Origin: JAZKAR01 sp040389065 | GTDB lineage: Bacteria; Pseudomonadota; Gammaproteobacteria; Burkholderiales; Casimicrobiaceae | DNA length: 64,000 nt | Direction: 5' to 3' | NCBI GenBank assembly: GCA_040389065.1 | Contig: JAZKAR010000030.1 | Span: 1-64,000, forward strand | Shown here: piece after piece, positions 53,860 to 63,487 of the stretch | Layout: each line of letters begins with the position of its first letter | How positions within the stretch are numbered: the first letter of the stretch is position 1 | Notes under the pieces: model-generated | Seen by the model: only the letters and a program-made list of their open reading frames with translations | Databases searched by the model: none | Told to the model about the DNA's origin: nothing | Position numbers and translations under genes: made by a program

Positions 53860-54318
53860 TCAATTTAATGCTTTTCGATATTGTACAAATCCAGATCTAT
53901 CAGCAACCCGATTATAGAGCACCATCGCATCTGTATTAGTTTCATGCGTCAACCACCAAACACGTGAACAGTCAGCTTGCTGAGCGTTGGCATAAACATA
54001 CTTAATCAGGTTTCGCCCTACTCCTGCGCCCCGTATATCACTTTCTACAAAAAGATCTTTCAAATAGCAATCGTCACTTACTGTCCACGTTGATCGATGC
54101 ATAATCCAATTTACCATACCCACAGGCCGCCCCTCTAAAATGGCTAATGCGCTAAATATAGGTTCTTTTGCATCTAGTATTCTTGCCCATGTAACTAATG
54201 TTGTTTCCATAGGAATTTCTGTTTTGTAAAAAGTCTGATAACCCTGCCATAGAGCCAACCAGGCATCAAAATCGTTGGTATCTACTAATTTAATTTGAAG
54301 CGTTGTGTTTGAAGTCAT
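53860..54318 (-). CDS. GNAT acetyltransferase, 152 aa
   Basis: Acetyl-CoA-dependent N-acetyltransferase. The A motif is KDLFVESDIRGAGVGRNLIKYVYANAQQADCSRVWWLTHETNTDAMVLYNRVADRSGF, with the pyrophosphate-binding RGAGVGR. It resembles small-molecule amine acetyltransferases such as spermidine-type enzymes (YhfO-like); the substrate cannot be told. It is 35 bp downstream of a second GNAT gene in one operon, and both diverge from a MocR-type regulator. Confidence 0.88.
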   Translation of the reverse strand: MTSNTTLQIKLVDTNDFDAWLALWQGYQTFYKTEIPMETTLVTWARILDAKEPIFSALAILEGRPVGMVNWIMHRSTWTVSDDCYLKDLFVESDIRGAGVGRNLIKYVYANAQQADCSRVWWLTHETNTDAMVLYNRVADRSGFVQYRKALN

Positions 54319-54353
54319 TGCTATTCTCTTTACATCAGATTGAACACATTAGA

Positions 54354-55070
54354 TTATTTTTGTAATTTTATAAGAGTTGCCAACTTTTGCTGCTGTTGAC
54401 CATTATGATCAAAGTTTTCAGCTGCTAACCATAATTCAAACCCTGTTCTTATAGAAGGCCATTCGCTATCAAGCATTGAAAACCATGCGGTATCACGATT
54501 ACGTCCTTTATACACAGAGGCTTGCCTAAAAATTCCTTCAAATTGGAATCCCATTCGAAGTGCTGCTGCACGCGATGGCGCATTTAAGTTATCGCACTTC
54601 CACTCATAGCGGCGATACCCTAACTCGTCAAAGGCGTAGCGCATGAGTAAATAGTGCGCTTCGGTTGCAGCACGCGTGCGTTGAAGTTTAGGTGAGTATG
54701 TTACATAGCCAACCTCCATCACACCGTTAGCAGCATCAATTCTCATAAGTGCTAATGTTCCTAACGCAAGACCTGTTGCTAGATCAATTACAGCAAAATG
54801 TAAGGGATCATCGCTTTTCGAAATATTTTCTGCATACTCATGATAGCTAGCCTTATCGTGAAAAGGGCCAGCAATCAGGTAGGTCCAATCGCTATCATTT
54901 GAAGCAACTTTTAATGCCTCGAAGAGGTCATTGGCATGACAATCAGCCTGTAAAGGTTCTAGCCGGCAATAACGGCCTGCTATTGGCATACGCGAAGGTT
55001 TTGCACGAGGTGTCCAATTGGGTATCTCAGCACTAATAGGTTGGTCATAAATGTTATATCTGACTGACAT
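54354..55070 (-). CDS. GNAT acetyltransferase, RimJ/RimL-like, 238 aa
   Basis: Family core: FAVIDLATGLALGTLALMRIDAANGVMEVGYVTYSPKLQRTRAATEAHYLLMRYAFDELGYRRYEWKCDNLNAPSRAAALRMGFQFEGIFRQ. That is the RimJ/RimL pattern of protein or small-molecule N-acetyltransferases, with the common ending GRNRDTAWFSML. The N-terminus (NWTPRAKPSRMPIAGRYCRLEPL) is typical of stand-alone relatives. GAGG precedes the ATG. First gene of a two-gene operon, divergently transcribed from the MocR regulator, so it is probably under its control. Confidence 0.9.
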   Translation of the reverse strand: MSVRYNIYDQPISAEIPNWTPRAKPSRMPIAGRYCRLEPLQADCHANDLFEALKVASNDSDWTYLIAGPFHDKASYHEYAENISKSDDPLHFAVIDLATGLALGTLALMRIDAANGVMEVGYVTYSPKLQRTRAATEAHYLLMRYAFDELGYRRYEWKCDNLNAPSRAAALRMGFQFEGIFRQASVYKGRNRDTAWFSMLDSEWPSIRTGFELWLAAENFDHNGQQQQKLATLIKLQK

Positions 55071-55142
55071 AGCTTAACCTCATAAGAAAACATGTATCAC
55101 GAACACTGCGAATACTTAAGTTAGCTATTGAAGATACAGGTT

Positions 55143-55168
55143 TTATGGCATTATAAAAAGTACCATAA
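55143..55168. promoter_or_regulatory. Inverted repeat TTATGG-N14-CCATAA, candidate MocR operator
   Basis: TTATGG (55143-55148) and CCATAA (55163-55168) are two helical turns apart in the 124-bp gap between the divergent acetyltransferase and MocR genes. ATTATAAA in the spacer could serve as a -10. MocR proteins usually regulate the neighbouring divergent gene. Confidence 0.45.
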
Positions 55169-55194
55169 TAGTGAAATATCATAGGGCCACATAA

Positions 55195-56670
55195 ATGAAC
55201 ACTACATTTTTAGGAAGCTTTCTCGATGATGGGCCAAATGCTAGGCCATTACAGTGGCAGCTTATTCAACGATTAAAGCACGCTATTCTTCAGGGGCAGT
55301 TTCCTGCTGGGGGTAAACTTCCATCATCGCGTGCTTTAGCAGAAGAATTAAACATTTCTCGTAACACAGTATTAATTGCTTATGAACAACTGACTGCGGA
55401 AGGTTATATAATTGCTGATCGGCAAGGCACACGCGTGGCACAGCTAAAGAGTCATCAGGGTTCTAAACATCATACTGATGCTGCAACGGCACTAATTATT
55501 AAGGCTAATAAAAACGCTCTTTATGCCGAACGGCTTAAACCTATTGCCGCTTCGCAACGTGCTAGCGATAGAACATTACCCATGACGCTTGGCTTACCTG
55601 CTCTTAACCATTTTCCTATTCACCTTTGGCGCAAAGCTTATGATCGCGCGTTGCATGAGGCACCCGCTGCATCGCTAGGATATGGAAATCCATTAGGAGA
55701 ATTGGCTTTACGCCAGGCGATTGCTCATCACTTACGTATTTCAAGAGGAGTTCGTTGTGAAGCTTCTCATATTGTTATTACTGAAGGCGCGCAAGAAGCA
55801 TTATCGTTATGCGTCAAGCTATTTACTAATCCAAAAGACACCGCGTGGGTAGAAGAACCAGGGTATCGTGGTGCTAAAAATGCTTTTTATGCAGGAGATT
55901 TAAACGTTATTGCCATGCGCGTAGATAACGATGGCATTGTTATTCCGCCTCAGGCATGGCTAACGCATTCACCGCGGCTGATTCAGACCACTCCTTCTCA
56001 TCAATACCCAACAGGAGCAGTACTTTCAATAACGCGCCGATTAGATCTTATTGAGCAAGCGCGTCGTGTAGGCGCTTGGATTGTTGAAGATGATTATGAT
56101 AGCGAATTTAGGCATCAGGGCGAGCCGATTGCATCTATGCAAGGGCTAATGCAAGATAGCCCCGTATTATATGTAGGTACATTTAGTAAAACCATGTTTC
56201 CGGCATTACGCTTAGGTTTCTTGGTATTGCCTGAATGCTTAACATCCCCTGCTTTGATTTCAGTTATTAGTGAAATACTGCGTGGCGGGCACCGTTTAGA
56301 ACAACTTGCGATGGCACACTTTATCGAGAGTGGACAGTTTTCTCGCCATCTAGGGCGCATGCGGCGGCTTTATCGAGAACGGCAATATGCATTACGAGAA
56401 GCACTTGCTGCTCATCTTATTGTTGAGCATCAAGTTTTAGGCGGTAATAGCGGCTTACACCTTACAGTACGTTTACCAAAAACAGTTTCAGACCAAATGC
56501 TTGTTGCAGAAGCATTAAAAATCGGCATTGGCCCTACTGCCCTTTCTGCTTTCGCTATTGAACCTACTGAAGAAGACAATGGTCTTGTGATTGGTTACGG
56601 AAATACTTCTGCGGAACGATTTCATTTTCTTATTAAGCAGCTCAATAATATTGTTTGTGCCCTTTCTTGA
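55195..56670 (+). CDS. MocR/PdxR-type regulator (GntR DNA-binding plus aminotransferase domain), 491 aa
   Basis: Residues about 15-85 form a GntR winged helix (LIQRLKHAILQGQFPAGGKLPSSRALAEELNISRNTVLIAYEQLTAEGYI). The rest is a fold type I aminotransferase-like domain: LPALNHFPIHLWRKA, YGNPLGELALRQAIAHHL, TEGAQEALSLC, VEDDYDSEFRH, and the PLP Lys332 in VGTFSKTMFPALRLGF. Such proteins use PLP as an effector rather than for catalysis. It is divergent from two GNAT genes. The regulated pathway may be GNAT-mediated acetylation of an amine, but the inducer is unknown. Confidence 0.92.
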   Translation: MNTTFLGSFLDDGPNARPLQWQLIQRLKHAILQGQFPAGGKLPSSRALAEELNISRNTVLIAYEQLTAEGYIIADRQGTRVAQLKSHQGSKHHTDAATALIIKANKNALYAERLKPIAASQRASDRTLPMTLGLPALNHFPIHLWRKAYDRALHEAPAASLGYGNPLGELALRQAIAHHLRISRGVRCEASHIVITEGAQEALSLCVKLFTNPKDTAWVEEPGYRGAKNAFYAGDLNVIAMRVDNDGIVIPPQAWLTHSPRLIQTTPSHQYPTGAVLSITRRLDLIEQARRVGAWIVEDDYDSEFRHQGEPIASMQGLMQDSPVLYVGTFSKTMFPALRLGFLVLPECLTSPALISVISEILRGGHRLEQLAMAHFIESGQFSRHLGRMRRLYRERQYALREALAAHLIVEHQVLGGNSGLHLTVRLPKTVSDQMLVAEALKIGIGPTALSAFAIEPTEEDNGLVIGYGNTSAERFHFLIKQLNNIVCALS

Positions 56671-56782
56671 ATGGTATTTATTTTCTAAGTTATTTCGGAA
56701 AACACCAATGTATTTAACATAAGTTAAATTATACGACACAAAATAATATAAAATGCATGGTTTGGTTCTCGCTATACGTTTT

Positions 56783-58618
56783 TTAATTTTCTTTACTGGA
56801 AGTATCACCTGGTGAAGCTTGTATCATGCGCTGAATATCAGCTGCTAGTAACTCATTCATTCTCTCGCTGGTTTCACGACTGGCAATCATATAACGCTCT
56901 TCATCGCTCCACACATCAGCTAGTTTGTAAAAAACCTCTTCATCATGACGTCGAAAAAGCCTAGCGGCAGAAGATGCATGATGCTTTTGAAACCCTAATA
57001 CTTCCAATGCTGCCTGGCCTAATGTTAAGCCTGCCTCAAAAGTTTCACGCTCAACTACATGCGCACCTTTATCAAGTAAACGGTAAGCATGGCGTCGATC
57101 AAATGCTCGAGCAAGAATTTTTAAATGAGGAAAATGCTTTCGAGCCATTTCTACTAAATTTTCAGCTTGATCACGCCCATCAATTGCAACCACTAAAATT
57201 TTTGCATCTGCTGCACCAGCAGCTCTTAATAAATCTAGCCGGGTTGCATCGCCATAGTAAACACGCCGACCAAATCGTCTGACTAACCCCACCTGCTCAG
57301 AACTTGAATCTAAGGTAGAAGTTTTAAAACCGTTGACAATCAACAATCGAGACGCAATCTGACCAAACCTACCAAAACCTGCAATAATCGCGTCTGGCCT
57401 TTCTTCAAGATGTCCTTTTTCAGGCTCATCTTTTGGCGGCAAGGTATTACGATAAAACTTATCGTAAAGAATGAGAGCGATAGGCGTCAGTGCCATAGAT
57501 ACAGCTACTGCAGCCGTGACAAGTGAAGCTATATTTTCACTCACTACCTGATAAGAAGTAGCTACGCCTAAAAGAACGAATGCAAACTCGCCCCCCTGCC
57601 CTAACGCTGCTGCTGTTTGAGCCGCTATGCCAGCTTTATTACCAAAAAGCCGCATAACTACAAACACGATAGCAAATTTAATGCTCATTAAACCAATAAC
57701 CATTCCTCCCAAGAGGAACGGCTTAGCACCAACTAATCCTAAATCAAGACTCGCGCCAACAGACATAAAAAACAAGCCTAGCAATAAGCTTCTGAATGGC
57801 TCAATATCTGCCTCTAGTTCTCGCCTAAACTCACTATCTGCTAGTACTACGCCTGCCAAAAAAGCGCCTAATGCAGCTGATAACCCTACAGCTTGCATTA
57901 ACAACGCTACAGCAATCACCAAGAGCAATGCGGTAGCTGTAAAAATTTCTCGAGAATGCGTTGTTGCAATAAATCTAAAGATAGGGTGCATTAAATAACG
58001 CCCTACTAAAATAACCAATGTAATGGCTCCAGCGATGCCTGCTGTACGAATCCATAAAGGAAAATGTGCCAAAATACCTTGGCTAATAGTGTGGCTGCCT
58101 TCTCCTGCAACTCCTAGCAAAGGTAAGAGAGCAAATAAGGGAATAATTGATAAATCTTGAAATAAAAGAATACCGAATGCAGCACTACCCGTAGCTGTTT
58201 GCCGCAAGTTCTTTTCTTCTAGCGTTTGCAAAACAATAGCAGTGGATGAAAGTGAAAGAATAAAACCTACCGCAATTGCAGCATGCCAATCAAGCCCCAG
58301 TAGCATACTGACAATTGCCAGAGCAATGCCTGTTAATAATACTTGAGCGCCGCCTAAGCCAAAAAATGTTTTCCGCATGCTCCATAACAATGAAGGGCGA
58401 ATTTCTAGGCCTATTAAGAAAAGCATGATGACCACACCGAACTCAGCAAAATGCATCACACGGGTTTGATCGCCTACTAACTCTAACGCAAATGGGCCAA
58501 TTAAAGCACCTGCAATCAGGTAACCTAATACTGAACCTAAGCCTAAGCGCTGCGCAATAGGAACAGAAATGACACCTGCTGCCAGATAAAATAATGCGAT
58601 TAATAACAAGCCTTCCAT
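56783..58618 (-). CDS. Kef-type K+/H+ antiporter (CPA2), 611 aa
   Basis: Monovalent cation:proton antiporter-2 family. About 12-13 hydrophobic helices occupy residues 1-380 (LGYLIAGALIGPFAL; the FVLSLSSTAIVLQTLEE and FLAGVVLADSEFRRELE blocks near the ion path). A cytoplasmic RCK/TrkA-N domain follows (DAIIAGFGRFGQIASRLLI, the GxGxxG nucleotide site; DATRLDLLRAAGAADAKILVVAID). It ends with a helical tail. Glutathione-gated KefB/KefC are the closest known type; gating here is inferred. No KefF/KefG partner gene adjoins. Confidence 0.9.
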   Translation of the reverse strand: MEGLLLIALFYLAAGVISVPIAQRLGLGSVLGYLIAGALIGPFALELVGDQTRVMHFAEFGVVIMLFLIGLEIRPSLLWSMRKTFFGLGGAQVLLTGIALAIVSMLLGLDWHAAIAVGFILSLSSTAIVLQTLEEKNLRQTATGSAAFGILLFQDLSIIPLFALLPLLGVAGEGSHTISQGILAHFPLWIRTAGIAGAITLVILVGRYLMHPIFRFIATTHSREIFTATALLLVIAVALLMQAVGLSAALGAFLAGVVLADSEFRRELEADIEPFRSLLLGLFFMSVGASLDLGLVGAKPFLLGGMVIGLMSIKFAIVFVVMRLFGNKAGIAAQTAAALGQGGEFAFVLLGVATSYQVVSENIASLVTAAVAVSMALTPIALILYDKFYRNTLPPKDEPEKGHLEERPDAIIAGFGRFGQIASRLLIVNGFKTSTLDSSSEQVGLVRRFGRRVYYGDATRLDLLRAAGAADAKILVVAIDGRDQAENLVEMARKHFPHLKILARAFDRRHAYRLLDKGAHVVERETFEAGLTLGQAALEVLGFQKHHASSAARLFRRHDEEVFYKLADVWSDEERYMIASRETSERMNELLAADIQRMIQASPGDTSSKEN

Positions 58619-58633
58619 ATTCTCTTTCTTTTT

Positions 58634-58733
58634 TAGAAAATACCCAGTTTGATCTCTTACATGCTGGCTGTTTGCATGCTACTTTTGCTATCTGCATTGC
58701 CACGTATTAAGTAAGCGCAACTAGGTAATTTCA
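58634..58733 (+). repeat. MITE-like palindromic element, degenerate
   Basis: Starts TAGAAAATACCCAGTTTG and ends CAACTAGGTAATTTCA, with an inner TGCTATCTGCATTGCCACG block recalling the family's GTACTGTCTGCGTTGCCATG. No target duplication. It separates the antiporter gene from the hydrolase gene. Confidence 0.5.
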
Positions 58734-58738
58734 ATTAT

Positions 58739-59575
58739 TTATACAAATTCTTGAATAGCTTTCACAATTTGATGCGCCCCTACGCTAAAAAGCATCGTCA
58801 TGTGATTACCATAAATTTCGACATAATGCCCATCAGCAACCGCATTCACCGTTTCAAGAGCCTGGGCTTTGGGCAAAAGAGGCGGCGTACCGGGTAGACC
58901 ATAAGCTCCAAGAGCATTCAGTAATAGTAAAGGATGCGTAATCGCTTTAATATGATGCGCCCAATCTTCAGTAAGGGCTTTATCAATAGCTTCAATGATA
59001 GCTTCAGGACGAGAGCGAGGCTTAACGGTGCCGTCTTCACCTATCTGAACATCAGCGCGGTAATAACTTTCTATCGTGGAATCCCACCAGCCCTGATAAT
59101 AAGGCATTTCTTTCATTGTTTCGAGATAAGTAAACCACGAAGGCATTACTTTACCTAACCGGTTGATACCAGGTTGAATAAGTTCTCTTACCGCAGGGTG
59201 CAAGGATCCGGCGGCATCAATAATAATCAGCTTACTTATACGGTTAGGATAATGAGCAGACATATATAAAGACAGTAGCCCTCCAAACGAGTGCCCACCT
59301 AAAACTACTTTTTCTAAGCCTAAGGCATCTAACAAACCAATAATATCTGCTGCATGATCAGCCATGCTATAACCTGACTCAGGCTTATCGCTTAACCCTC
59401 GGCCTCGAAGATCAGGCGCAATCACTCGAAAATGAGGGCTTAAACCAGCCTTTATTAACCCTTCAAACGTATAAGCATTGCCTGTCAAACCTGGCATAAG
59501 CACTAACGCTGGGCTATTACCTTCATAATCTAAATAATGTAACTTAATATTATTAACTTGCGCCCATTTATCCAC
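58739..59575 (-). CDS. Alpha/beta hydrolase, 278 aa
   Basis: Single-domain serine hydrolase. HGNSP-like oxyanion region (LVLMPGLTGNAYTFEGL), the nucleophile elbow VVLGGHSFGGLLSLY (Ser96), and a late His in YVEIYGNHMTMLF. DLRGRGLSDKPE is the usual strand-helix link of esterases, haloperoxidase-like and C-C bond hydrolases. I place the start at GTG 59575 because GAGGAG lies six bases before it; upstream in-frame Met codons lack such a site. Substrate unknown. Monocistronic. Confidence 0.85.
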   Translation of the reverse strand: MDKWAQVNNIKLHYLDYEGNSPALVLMPGLTGNAYTFEGLIKAGLSPHFRVIAPDLRGRGLSDKPESGYSMADHAADIIGLLDALGLEKVVLGGHSFGGLLSLYMSAHYPNRISKLIIIDAAGSLHPAVRELIQPGINRLGKVMPSWFTYLETMKEMPYYQGWWDSTIESYYRADVQIGEDGTVKPRSRPEAIIEAIDKALTEDWAHHIKAITHPLLLLNALGAYGLPGTPPLLPKAQALETVNAVADGHYVEIYGNHMTMLFSVGAHQIVKAIQEFV

Positions 59576-59980
59576 ATTAAACTCCTCTGCTAAAGCCATT
59601 ACTAACACCATTGCCAACGCTTTATTTACTCATCACTAAGGTGACTGTAACAATACAAAATTGCTACACTCGATAATAATTTTACTATTAGTGAATTTTA
59701 ATTAATTTTTACTCAGAAATGATTTTTTAAAAAACATTCGTTTAAAAGATGCTCTTAAGCCTTAACACTTTAACCACACCTTAACCAATACCCTTAAGAA
59801 TTACAACTATTGAGGCCACTCCACTGAATCAATTTTATTTAGCTCTCATAATAATAGATTACAGCTTATGCCCTAATTATTTTGCCCCTTTAAAAATAGA
59901 CTTGCTCCTGAGCGTATGTTTTTAATTAATATCCTAAGGCACTATAAGGGTCTATTAGAGCCTATAAAAAGGAAAATACT
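59576..59980. other. 405-bp divergent gap
   Basis: AT-rich intergenic region between the divergent hydrolase and permease genes; it must hold both promoters. A repeated CTTAA-type motif (CTTAACACTTTAACC, CTTAACC near 59760-59790) is visible. No gene seen. Confidence 0.4.
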
Positions 59981-61240
59981 ATGAATGCTGCTTTAAATCG
60001 TTCGTTATCATTTTATCAACTTCTTTTCTATGGAATCATTGCAGCTATAGGAACCATAATTTACTCAGCGATTGAAAAAGCTACTGGGTTTACGGAACTA
60101 GCGAGCTGGATAAATTTCTTTTTTTTAGTAACTACTGCAATTTTAACATTATTTTCTTATCGTAAACTTATCGCTTTATTACCTAGTAAATACACGGACA
60201 ATGTGTCATTAAAAAAAACATTAGCTAAACAACACTTACCTTCTTTTTTAGCCGGCTATCAGATTATACTTAATATCATTACATGTTGTGTAACAGTCGC
60301 ATTAGCGTATGCAGGCTACATAAATATATTTTTTACTATACCGCCCCTCTTCATCGCCTCCTTCTTACTGTTGACCTATACAACGCTTCATATTTCAGGT
60401 TTTAGGCAATCAATAGCATTAAATATTTTCTTAGTCATTACAGAAATAACTGGCTTATTTTTTTTAATAACTTGGGGGCTACAGCAAGATAACACTAGTT
60501 TATTTCACGCTGAAACGTTAGCAGATTTTAATATTGGAACTATCGGAAGCTTTTTGGCAGCCACTAGCTTATCGTTTTTTATGTATATTAGCTTTGAAGA
60601 TATTACCAATAGTGCCGAGGCTGATCAAGAACGCAAGCGCAACCTTAAACAAGCTTTATTTTGGAGTTTATGTATTACACTAGTAATTTACCTATTAGTA
60701 TTATGGATCTCCATGGGAGTAATGTTATCTAATCAAGTAGCGCCTAGTATGTCTCCTCTTAATACACTTACACAAACCATGCATCCTATGATTAGCAAGA
60801 CACTGAGTATTATATTATTTTACTTTACAGCTAGTACTGCGCTTATTATATTCACGCACACTAACTCACTTTTATTTATCGCTAACAAAAATTTAAAAAT
60901 ATTAAATATAAAACTGCTACCTTCTAAAATAATAGGATTATCGATACTAGCGTTTTTTACTGTAGCATCTTGTTTACTTTCACCGAACAATATTAAAACA
61001 TTTATCAGCATTTTTACATTATTCATTTTATTAATATTTATCACAATTCAGCTTGCCAATATTACGTTACTTTATAAAAAAAATAATGCGATTAATTTAT
61101 TTTCTTTACCTTTAATTGGCATCATTAGTTGCATAGTACTTATGGTTTATATTCATTATGAATTAAAAGTTTATATAATTACAACTATACTTCTTGTCAT
61201 ATATTTCTTATACTATAAAAATAAAAACTCTTATCGCTAA
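59981..61240 (+). CDS. Amino acid permease, APC family, 419 aa
   Basis: Integral membrane transporter with about 12 hydrophobic segments. The first helix has YGIIAAIGTIIYSAIEKATGF, the APC pattern of a broken helix at Gly residues, and the cytoplasmic loop TNSAEADQERKRNLKQALFWSL near residues 205-225 matches the family (EDITNSAEE). It resembles the yeast-like/putrescine-type APC members; substrate not predictable. The sequence is very AT-rich with many Ile and Phe codons. AAAGGA precedes the ATG. Confidence 0.85.
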   Translation: MNAALNRSLSFYQLLFYGIIAAIGTIIYSAIEKATGFTELASWINFFFLVTTAILTLFSYRKLIALLPSKYTDNVSLKKTLAKQHLPSFLAGYQIILNIITCCVTVALAYAGYINIFFTIPPLFIASFLLLTYTTLHISGFRQSIALNIFLVITEITGLFFLITWGLQQDNTSLFHAETLADFNIGTIGSFLAATSLSFFMYISFEDITNSAEADQERKRNLKQALFWSLCITLVIYLLVLWISMGVMLSNQVAPSMSPLNTLTQTMHPMISKTLSIILFYFTASTALIIFTHTNSLLFIANKNLKILNIKLLPSKIIGLSILAFFTVASCLLSPNNIKTFISIFTLFILLIFITIQLANITLLYKKNNAINLFSLPLIGIISCIVLMVYIHYELKVYIITTILLVIYFLYYKNKNSYR

Positions 61241-61638
61241 TAAATCTCTAACTTTTTAAAAATATTTTTTCATACTTATAATAATAATTTCTATTTTAAA
61301 TAGCCTATTAGGTTGCTACTTAACATATAGCTTAACCTTGATTCGCTGTACTATTCTTACCCTTGCCGACAAACTGCCTGAGCGCTTGAAGCAGCTCCAT
61401 TACTCTTGGGCAAAAGTGAATGAGGCAAACCAAATTTTTGTTCATTAATATAACTAGAGAATAAAATTCAAATGAGAAAAGCCCACAAAACCTGAAAATT
61501 ATATAATTCTCAAATTCTGTGAGCTTTTTTTATACACTAACAAATAGAAATTTTTAGCTATCACTAATAACTAACTTCATTCTCTTCATTTACTTTTCAT
61601 AGAAAATGCAGACTAATTACGGTAAATGAATGTAGCTG
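61241..61638. other. Gap with terminator and a possible gene remnant
   Basis: A terminator-like stem lies at 61477-61528 (AAAAGCCCACA / TGTGAGCTTTT with one mismatch, followed by TTTTT). A short less AT-rich frame at about 61339-61446 (LADKLPERLKQLHYSWAKVNE) looks like the relic of a gene, possibly a transposase, but it has no start context. Otherwise empty. Confidence 0.4.
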
Positions 61639-62097
61639 TTATCGACTTTGCTGATTGCGAGACTGTTCTGCACGAGATTCACCACCTTTTCTACCAATTT
61701 CAGCGTGAAACCCTGGACGCTCTTCTTCAACAGTTTGCGCTGCGCGTCGAGCTTGTTCGGATAACTCTTCATCGCTATATTTCTCAGCGCGTGCTGCTCC
61801 ACCTCTCTGCCCTATTTCAGCATGAAAACCAGGACGCTCTTCTTCAATTGTTTGAGCTGCTCGGCGGCCTTGCTCAGATAATTCCTCAGAACTATATTTT
61901 TCTGCCCTTGCTTGCCCACCTAAATGCCCTGCTTCTTCTAGGGTCATTTTTCTATTTTCTTCATTTCTATTGCTGTTGTTACTGCTGCTAGCATTGCGGG
62001 TATTATTGTTACTTCTATTTTCGTCATTTCTGTTATCGTCGTTTCTTGCTTCGTTGTTATTTCTATTACCTTCAGTTGTTTTTCTACCCTGAGTCAT
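61639..62097 (-). CDS. KGG-repeat general stress protein, 152 aa
   Basis: Small hydrophilic protein with the stress-induced KGG motif (PF10685-type). The first part is Asn/Arg/Glu-rich and disordered (EGNRNNNEARNDDNRNDENR). It then has three repeats built on GGxARAEKYSxEELSEQxRRAAQTxEEERPGFHAEIGxxGG, the last variant GRKGGESRAEQ. The start is ATG 62097 with GGAGG five bases before; an earlier in-frame Met has none. Members are induced by drying or acid stress in other bacteria. A second low-complexity repeat protein at 45708 is of similar type. Confidence 0.9.
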   Translation of the reverse strand: MTQGRKTTEGNRNNNEARNDDNRNDENRSNNNTRNASSSNNSNRNEENRKMTLEEAGHLGGQARAEKYSSEELSEQGRRAAQTIEEERPGFHAEIGQRGGAARAEKYSDEELSEQARRAAQTVEEERPGFHAEIGRKGGESRAEQSRNQQSR

Positions 62098-62501
62098 ATA
62101 GCCTCCGTTTAAACTAAAGTTAATTGACATTCACGCTATAAAAGTAACAAATTTATTCTTTTTATTTAACTGCAAGCTTAAACAGCTTGGATAATAACTG
62201 CCTAATTTAAAATAGTTATTTTTGAAAAACAATTAATAAATAGCAAAAAATAGCTAAAATTTTCATATAATTTTTGTTGAATAAATTTTTACTTTCAATA
62301 TTGTTTATAAGAAATAATTTTTAAAATTAACAAACAGTAGTTTCATGCTAATAGCCAAGGGCTATTATTAGTGTTTTGTAAATAGTAATTTCATATAGCA
62401 ATAATATCTGCAGAGATTTAATTTAACATTAAAAAATAAAATTGTTTAGTTTACACACTGTAAAGCTCATTTATTAGAGCCGCCCATCATAAACAGTAAT
62501 A
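62098..62501. other. 404-bp AT-rich gap
   Basis: No gene, hairpin with T-run or repeat was found. It holds the stress gene's promoter on the minus strand. Confidence 0.4.
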
Positions 62502-63428
62502 TTATGCTATTAACGCTCGTAAATGTATTGCTACGCTATCTGCCAGGCTTTTCAAATTGTACCCTCCTTCAAGCACTGAAACGATACGACTTTGGCAGTA
62601 TTGATCAGCGATACCTTTAATTTCTTGAGTGACCCATTCATAATCTTCTTCTAATAAATTCAAAGACGCCAAATGATCATCCCGATGCGCATCAAAACCT
62701 GCTGAAATAAAAATTAATTCTGGTTTGAAGATCTCAAGGGCAGGCAACCAATATGACTTAACGGCTTCACGAAAATCTTTACCTGTTGCTCCTGATTTTA
62801 GCGGAGTATTAATGATATGTTCATTTCCGGAATCTACGCCACTTCCTGGATAAAGAGGAAACTGAAATGTAGAACAAAATAGCACCCGGCTATCATGATG
62901 AAAAATATCTTCGGTGCCATTTCCATGATGCACATCAAAATCAAGAATGGCGATACGTTTTAAATGATAAGTATTCATAGCATAAGCTGCTGCCACTGCT
63001 ATATTATTAAAAAAACAAAATCCCATGCTATCGTTACGTACAGCATGGTGACCAGGCGGACGGATACCGCAAAAAGCATTGTCAACCTCGTTACTCATTA
63101 CTAAATCAACTGCTAATACTGCTGCACCTGCTGCGCGCTTAGCAGCAGATAAAGTATAGGGGTTCATTGCAGTATCAGAATTTAGCTGTACATAATCATT
63201 ATCACATACAGACGACTCAAGAAGCGTTACGTAACTTTCTGTATGTACTTGTGTAAGATACTCTCGCTTAACTAGGGGTGCCTCGTAAGGAATAAGCAAA
63301 GCTTGCAGCTCTGTGGCTTTTAGTTTTTCTTTTATAGCAATAAGCCTTTCAGGTCGCTCAGGATGGTGTGCCCCCATTTCATGTTTTAAACAATCGTCAT
63401 GAGTAATAAAAGCAGTGCGCTTAGACAT
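62502..63428 (-). CDS. Histone deacetylase-like amidohydrolase, 308 aa
   Basis: Zinc amidohydrolase of the arginase/deacetylase fold. Zinc ligands are Asp165 and His167 (ILDFDVHHGNGTED) and Asp246 (SAGFDAHRDD). His127 and His128 (RPPGHHAV) are the proton-relay pair. It matches the class of bacterial HDAC-like, acetoin-utilisation-type and acetylpolyamine hydrolases. The start is ATG 63428 (MSKRTAFITHDDCL); the earlier in-frame Met at 63467 lacks an RBS. Upstream lies a repeat element and a divergent SDR gene. Confidence 0.9.
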   Translation of the reverse strand: MSKRTAFITHDDCLKHEMGAHHPERPERLIAIKEKLKATELQALLIPYEAPLVKREYLTQVHTESYVTLLESSVCDNDYVQLNSDTAMNPYTLSAAKRAAGAAVLAVDLVMSNEVDNAFCGIRPPGHHAVRNDSMGFCFFNNIAVAAAYAMNTYHLKRIAILDFDVHHGNGTEDIFHHDSRVLFCSTFQFPLYPGSGVDSGNEHIINTPLKSGATGKDFREAVKSYWLPALEIFKPELIFISAGFDAHRDDHLASLNLLEEDYEWVTQEIKGIADQYCQSRIVSVLEGGYNLKSLADSVAIHLRALIA

Positions 63429-63487
63429 GTTTTTTTCTTTGCTAGAATAAGTAAGGTTTACGAGCATTGTAGCTTTTGTTATACATT

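Noticed and set aside
61339..61446. Short frame LADKLPERLKQLHYSW as a transposase fragment
   Set aside because: Too short to assign; no conserved catalytic motif or inverted repeats, so it is only mentioned in the gap entry.
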